DNA from: Nocardia sp. CC227C
GTDB taxonomy: Bacteria > Actinomycetota > Actinomycetes > Mycobacteriales > Mycobacteriaceae
Reading direction: 5' to 3'
NCBI RefSeq assembly: GCF_030767025.1
Contig: NZ_JASITE010000009.1
Span: 62,001 to 126,000, forward strand
DNA length: 64,000 nucleotides
This document shows positions 60,601 to 64,000 of this stretch, piece after piece (within the stretch, counting starts at the first letter, position 1; each line of letters starts with the position of its first letter). The position numbers and the translations under genes are program-made. The notes beneath the pieces are model-generated. The model was given only the letters and a program-made list of their open reading frames with translations, ran no database searches and was not told where the DNA came from.

Positions 60601-61328
60601 CGCTGGACGTCGAGTCGGTACCCCAGCCCTCGAACGGTCACGATGAGCTGCGGATCCGAGGCATCCCGCTCGATCTTGGTGCGCAGACGCCGAATGTGCA
60701 CGTCGACGATGCGTTCATCGCCGAAGAAGCCGCGGTCCCACACTCGTTCCAGCAGCGTGCCGCGGCTGAGCACCCGCCCGGCCGAACCGGCGAGTTCGCA
60801 CAGCAGCCGGTACTCGGTGAGTGTGAGATGGATCTCCTCGTCACCGCGGCGCACGATCCCGCTCTCCGTGGAGAGCACCAGCGGATTGCCGAACTGCTCG
60901 TCGAGCACCATGGTGCCCAGTTCGGAATCCGGATCCTCTTCCGCGGCGGCCTGTTCGGCGAGACGCGCGCGCCTGGCCACGGCGCGCATGCGGGCGGTGA
61001 TCTCCTTGACCTCGAACGGTTTGGTCACGAAGTCGTCCGCGCCCGCCTCCAGGGCGGCCACCACGTCGTGGGTGTCGTCGCGGGCGCTGACCACGATGAT
61101 GGGCACGTCGTGGTCGCGGCGGATCTCGCGGATACAGGTGAAGCCGTCCATACCGCCCAGCATCAGATCCACGATCATGAAATCGGGTGCTCCGTTGTCA
61201 CGCAGCTGCCTGAGCGCGACCTCTGCCTCCTCCGCCTCAGCGACGTCATAGCCCTCGTCCTCCATGGCCAACCGCAGGGCCACGCGAACGCGGTCGTCAT
61301 CCTCCACGATCATCAGGTTCGCACTCAT
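60597..61328 (-). CDS. OmpR-type response regulator
   Basis: 243 residues from ATG 61328. The receiver has the acidic pair in IVEDDD, phospho-acceptor Asp54 in IVDLMLGGMDG and Lys in FVTKPF. A winged-helix C-terminal domain (about 145-240, LTEYRLLCELAGSAGRVLSR ... VTVRGLGYRLD) follows. It is the partner of the kinase with which it overlaps by four bases. Its position upstream of ectABCD suggests that it responds to osmotic or envelope stress and may regulate the operon; this is inference. Confidence 0.92.
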   Translation of the reverse strand: MSANLMIVEDDDRVRVALRLAMEDEGYDVAEAEEAEVALRQLRDNGAPDFMIVDLMLGGMDGFTCIREIRRDHDVPIIVVSARDDTHDVVAALEAGADDFVTKPFEVKEITARMRAVARRARLAEQAAAEEDPDSELGTMVLDEQFGNPLVLSTESGIVRRGDEEIHLTLTEYRLLCELAGSAGRVLSRGTLLERVWDRGFFGDERIVDVHIRRLRTKIERDASDPQLIVTVRGLGYRLDVQR

Positions 61329-61496
61329 ATCCCAATCCCAGCCGGACGCGTTGCCGCGTCCACCACGCACACCTCTAGTTCGTTCGGACAGTCACGACAA
61401 AGTGGAGTACCCGGTTCCACCTCCGTCAAACTCGGACACCGCCGAACCTGTGGCAACCCCTCGCCGCCACCCCTACCGAGCAGCCGGTATGGCAAG

Positions 61497-61898
61497 GTGT
61501 CGCATGTGTCACATTCTCGCGCGCGGGCGGCCTCGGCCGCTTCCCTACGTCTGACGTTACTCCTGGGCGGGGCCGGTGCCATGCACCTACTCACCCCCAG
61601 GTTCTTCGACGCCATCGTGCCGCGGTCGCTGCCGGGCAGCGCGCGGGCCTACACCTACGCCTCCGGGGTCGCCGAACTCGGGGTCGCGGGCCTGCTCGCG
61701 ACGCCCCGCACCCGCCGCACCGGCGGCATGCTCGCCGCCGCGCTCTTCATCGCCGTCTTCCCGGCGAACATCCGGATGGCCGCCGACTGGTGCCGCGATC
61801 CCGAACGCGCGCTGCCACTCAAAGCCGGTGCACTGCTGCGCCTTCCGCTCCAGGTACCGCTGGTTACCGAAGCGCTGAAGGTGGCCCGCGCCGGTTAG
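61497..61898 (+). CDS. DoxX-like membrane protein
   Basis: 133 residues from GTG 61497; GTG 61506 and ATG 61581 are in frame. The core LTLLLGGAGAMHLLTPRFFD and YTYASGVAELGVAGLL is DoxX-like, with three to four hydrophobic helices. DoxX proteins take part in membrane redox processes in several bacteria. The role here is unknown. Its TAG lies inside the first unit of a 31-bp tandem repeat. Confidence 0.7.
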   Translation: MSHVSHSRARAASAASLRLTLLLGGAGAMHLLTPRFFDAIVPRSLPGSARAYTYASGVAELGVAGLLATPRTRRTGGMLAAALFIAVFPANIRMAADWCRDPERALPLKAGALLRLPLQVPLVTEALKVARAG

Positions 61899-62020
61899 TC
61901 GCGTAACCGTGCGGCCCCGTGCCGGTTAGTCGCGCGACCGTGCGACCCCGTGCCACTCAGCCGCGCGACCGTGCGACCCCGCGCCACTCAGCCGCGCGAC
62001 CCCGTACCACTCAGCCGCCG
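61890..62020. repeat. 31-bp tandem repeat
   Basis: Three full units start at 61890, 61921 and 61952, each GCC(GGTTAGTCGCG or ACTCAGCCGCG)..ACCGTGCG..CCCCG. A 24-bp unit lies at 61983 and a partial unit follows. The array starts within the DoxX-like stop codon region. Confidence 0.8.
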
Positions 62021-62100
62021 CACGATCGGTTCGCGGACAGTGAGCGGGCCGTGGCGGCGACCACGGTTCCTGCCTGTCACATCGAGGTCTCCGGCGTCTG

Positions 62101-62440
62101 ATGCGTGACACCCGGTTGCACTTCACCGTGCCCGACGTGGCCGAGGGCGTCGAACTGGCGGAGCGCGTCTCCATGGCCATACTGCTGGGTGCTGGAGACG
62201 CTCGCGCCGACCGAGCGGGCGGTGTTCGTGCTGCGCGACGTGTTCGACCTGGGCTACGACGAGATCGCTGCCGTGGACAAGACCCCGGCGGCGGTGCGCC
62301 AGATCGCGCACCGGGCACGGGCGCACGTGGCCGCGCGTCGCCCGCGCGGGGTGGTCTCGCCCGGCGCGACCCGGCACGCGCTGGACGCCTTCCGGGTCGC
62401 GGTGGAAACGGGCGACCTGCGCCGCCTCGGCCGCCGCGCC
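62101..62440 (+). pseudogene. SigJ-like ECF sigma factor, frameshifted
   Basis: From 62101 one frame reads DVAEGVELAERVSMAI, the end of region 2. From about 62185 the next frame reads VLETLAPTERAVFVLRDVFD, YDEIAAVDKTPAAVRQIAHR (region 4) and the LDAFRVAVETGDLRRL linker of SigJ-type factors. A one-base change joins them. Sequence before region 2 and the SnoaL-like C-terminal domain are absent, so it is a non-functional remnant. A further GC-rich coding-like stretch (about 62463-62640, TARYGTLDGAIATLQDGLDV) in yet another frame is unassigned. Confidence 0.65.
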
Positions 62441-62730
62441 GGACTTCCCGAGGCCGACCTTACGCACCCAACTCTCCGCCGCGACCTGCGTCGCCGCCCG
62501 CGGCGTCTGGTTGGACCACCGGGCGGTGAGCGCCGACCGCTCTCCGACCGCCCGCTACGGCACCCTGGACGGGGCCATCGCCACGCTGCAGGACGGCCTC
62601 GACGTCCGATCTACGCCCCGCACGCCCCTATACTCGAGTAGCTACAGCGTTGCCCGCCGGTACGTTTGAATTCCGGCGCAGGAGATACCCACGGACAAAG
62701 TGACCTATTTCCGAAGCAAGGGGCCCGTTG

Positions 62731-63783
62731 ATGTTGCTACGACGACTTGCCCGGCCGCTGCTGGCCTCCGCCTTTCTCGCGGATGGGGCCGACACCCTCA
62801 TGCACCCGGACGAACGGGTGAAGGCGGCCAATACCCTCCTGGAGCAGCAGCGTGAATCCCGGTTCGCCGGCATCGCCGAGAAACTGCCCGCCGATCCGGC
62901 CACACTGGTGAAAGTCAATGCCGGCGCGCAGATAGCTGGCGGGGTGCTACTCGCCACGGGCAAGGTGCCGCGGCTCGCCTCGCTGATGCTCGCGATGACC
63001 GTGGTGCCGTCGGCGGTGACCAATCAGGACTTCTGGCAGGAGACCGATCCGGCCCGCAAGACGGCCAAGCGGACCGCGTTCTTCAAGGATATGAGCCTGC
63101 TCGGCGGGCTGCTCATCGCCAGTGCCGATACCGAGGGCAAGCCGTCGCTGGGCTGGCGTGGCCGTCGGGCCGCCCAGCGCACCGCCGCCGCCGTCTCGGC
63201 GGCCCTGCCGCTGGCGGGCGACCACTCGAGCGGCCCGGCCGTGCGAGAACGCCTGCACGACACCGCCGTTCGCGCCCGCCACTTCGCCGATATCGCGGCC
63301 TCCAAGGGGGCCGAGGCGGCCGGGACCGCCAGGGAGCGCGGCCAGGAATTGGCCGAGGTCGCCCGTGAACGCGGACCGGAGTGGGCCGAGACCGCCCGGG
63401 AACGCGGTACCGAACTCGCCGAGACCGCCCGGGAGCGCGGGGCACACCTGGCCGAACTGGCCCGAGAACGCGGACCCGAGTACGCCGAAGCCGCCCGCGA
63501 ACGCGGCACCCACCTCGCCGAACTCGCCCGCGAACGCGGACCCGAACTCGCCGAAGCCGCCCGCGAACGCGGGGCACACCTGGCCGAACTGGCCCGAGAA
63601 CGCGGACCCGAGTACGCCGAAGCCGCCCGCGAACGCGGCACCCACCTCGCCGAACTCGCCCGCCAGCGCGGACCCGAGGCGGCCAAGGGACGCGGTGCCG
63701 AGTTGGCGGCCGTCACCCGCAAGCGCGGGGAGCGGATCGCGGGGTCGGCGCGCGGTCGCACGAACACATCGCGGCGCAAGTAG
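62731..63783 (+). CDS. DoxX-like protein with undecapeptide repeat tail
   Basis: 350 residues from ATG 62731, with AAGGGG upstream. Residues 1-145 are DoxX-like (LLASAFLADGADTLMHPDER ... MLAMTVVPSAVTNQDFWQ) with several hydrophobic helices. After a linker, residues 200-320 are eleven copies of an 11-residue unit, approximately ARERGxELAEx, encoded by 33-bp repeats. The repeats should form one long amphipathic helix lying on or reaching from the membrane. The final tail is basic. The combination is unusual and the function is unknown. Confidence 0.75.
   Translation: MLLRRLARPLLASAFLADGADTLMHPDERVKAANTLLEQQRESRFAGIAEKLPADPATLVKVNAGAQIAGGVLLATGKVPRLASLMLAMTVVPSAVTNQDFWQETDPARKTAKRTAFFKDMSLLGGLLIASADTEGKPSLGWRGRRAAQRTAAAVSAALPLAGDHSSGPAVRERLHDTAVRARHFADIAASKGAEAAGTARERGQELAEVARERGPEWAETARERGTELAETARERGAHLAELARERGPEYAEAARERGTHLAELARERGPELAEAARERGAHLAELARERGPEYAEAARERGTHLAELARQRGPEAAKGRGAELAAVTRKRGERIAGSARGRTNTSRRK
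63328..63690. repeat. 33-bp coding repeat array (11 units)
   Basis: Units start every 33 bp from 63328 to 63658 and encode ARERG(P/T/A)(E/H)(L/Y/W)AE(A/T/L). Four-unit blocks 63427-63558 and 63559-63690 are near copies (132 bp), which indicates recent block duplication. The last unit has drifted (ARQRGPEAAKG). Confidence 0.85.
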
Positions 63784-63912
63784 TCGAGCGCGATTCTCGA
63801 CCACGACCGGCTGGCCGAAGTACCGATTTCCTGCCCGCAGCCCTGCCACCGGCGCGGCCGTGAGGTTCACGGCCGCGCGGGTGGTGTTCTCCGCGGCGGC
63901 GCCGGGCTGGGA

Positions 63913-64000
63913 TCAGAGCGCCACCGCCGCCGCGTGCAGCCGCGCCAGCGTCGCCTCGTCCGGCCACCGGCGCAGTTCGAAGCGCGGGGGATGCAGTCCC
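63913..64000 (-). CDS. Partial gene cut by the window end
   Basis: The reverse frame ending in TGA at 63913-63915 encodes 28 residues, GLHPPRFELRRWPDEATLAR then LHAAAVAL. Third-position GC is strong. The start and most of the protein lie beyond the window, and no family is recognised. Confidence 0.5.
   Translation of the reverse strand, partial: GLHPPRFELRRWPDEATLARLHAAAVAL

Noticed and set aside
35041..62020. Tandem repeats as CRISPR arrays
   Set aside because: Units are 17, 18 or 31 bp with no unique spacers between them and no cas genes. They are simple tandem repeats.

Overview
The window is high-GC actinobacterial chromosome. Mycothiol-linked formaldehyde detoxification (mscR with its metallo-beta-lactamase partner), an antigen-85-like secreted mycolyltransferase, an EthA-like monooxygenase, a DUF6131-type micro-protein and a full ectABCD operon point to a mycolic-acid actinomycete, most likely Nocardia. 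This assignment is inferred from gene content and was not checked by a search. No rRNA, tRNA or CRISPR array was seen.

Left end (1-9,900) is accessory DNA. A short-chain dehydrogenase tail and a damaged phosphatidylinositol-kinase-like gene are followed by an IS630-type transposase remnant. Next come four tightly packed genes (1,711-6,323): a tryptophan 2,3-dioxygenase, a kynureninase-like PLP enzyme, a second and strongly divergent dioxygenase-fold heme protein, and a flavin-dependent halogenase. They read as a small tryptophan-derived natural-product cluster. It is followed by a toxin-like group (6,424-8,594) with an ADP-ribosyltransferase-like protein, a probably frameshifted small gene and an AT-richer zincin-type metallopeptidase. 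IS5-type and IS1380-type scraps and a DrrB-like ABC permease without its ATPase close the block. IS remnants on both sides suggest an acquired island.

Middle (9,900-56,600) is mostly stable core or near-core genes. Many are regulator/target pairs with visible inverted-repeat operators: quinone oxidoreductase/TetR, MpaB-type oxygenase/TetR, P450-ferredoxin/TetR, ilvD/TetR, LysE exporter/LysR and alpha/beta hydrolase/TetR. Other genes include DNA ligase, D-2-hydroxyacid dehydrogenase, two DUF574-type methyltransferases around an M50 protease, a PAS-GGDEF protein, a steroid-5-alpha-reductase-like protein, a sirtuin, an L,D-transpeptidase, a Mut7-C protein, a TerD-AIM24 fusion and a ribosome hibernation factor. 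Several genes are decaying. A Tes-like radical SAM gene has lost its 5' end, its neighbouring methyltransferase carries an in-frame TGA, and C-terminal scraps of a hydrolase, an SDR and an unknown protein remain.

Right end (56,600-64,000) holds ectD-ectC-ectB-ectA read leftward, with a two-component system immediately upstream on the same strand. Beyond it are a DoxX-like protein, a 31-bp tandem repeat, a frameshifted SigJ-like sigma factor and a DoxX-like protein with an 11-residue repeat tail. A partial gene is cut by the window end.
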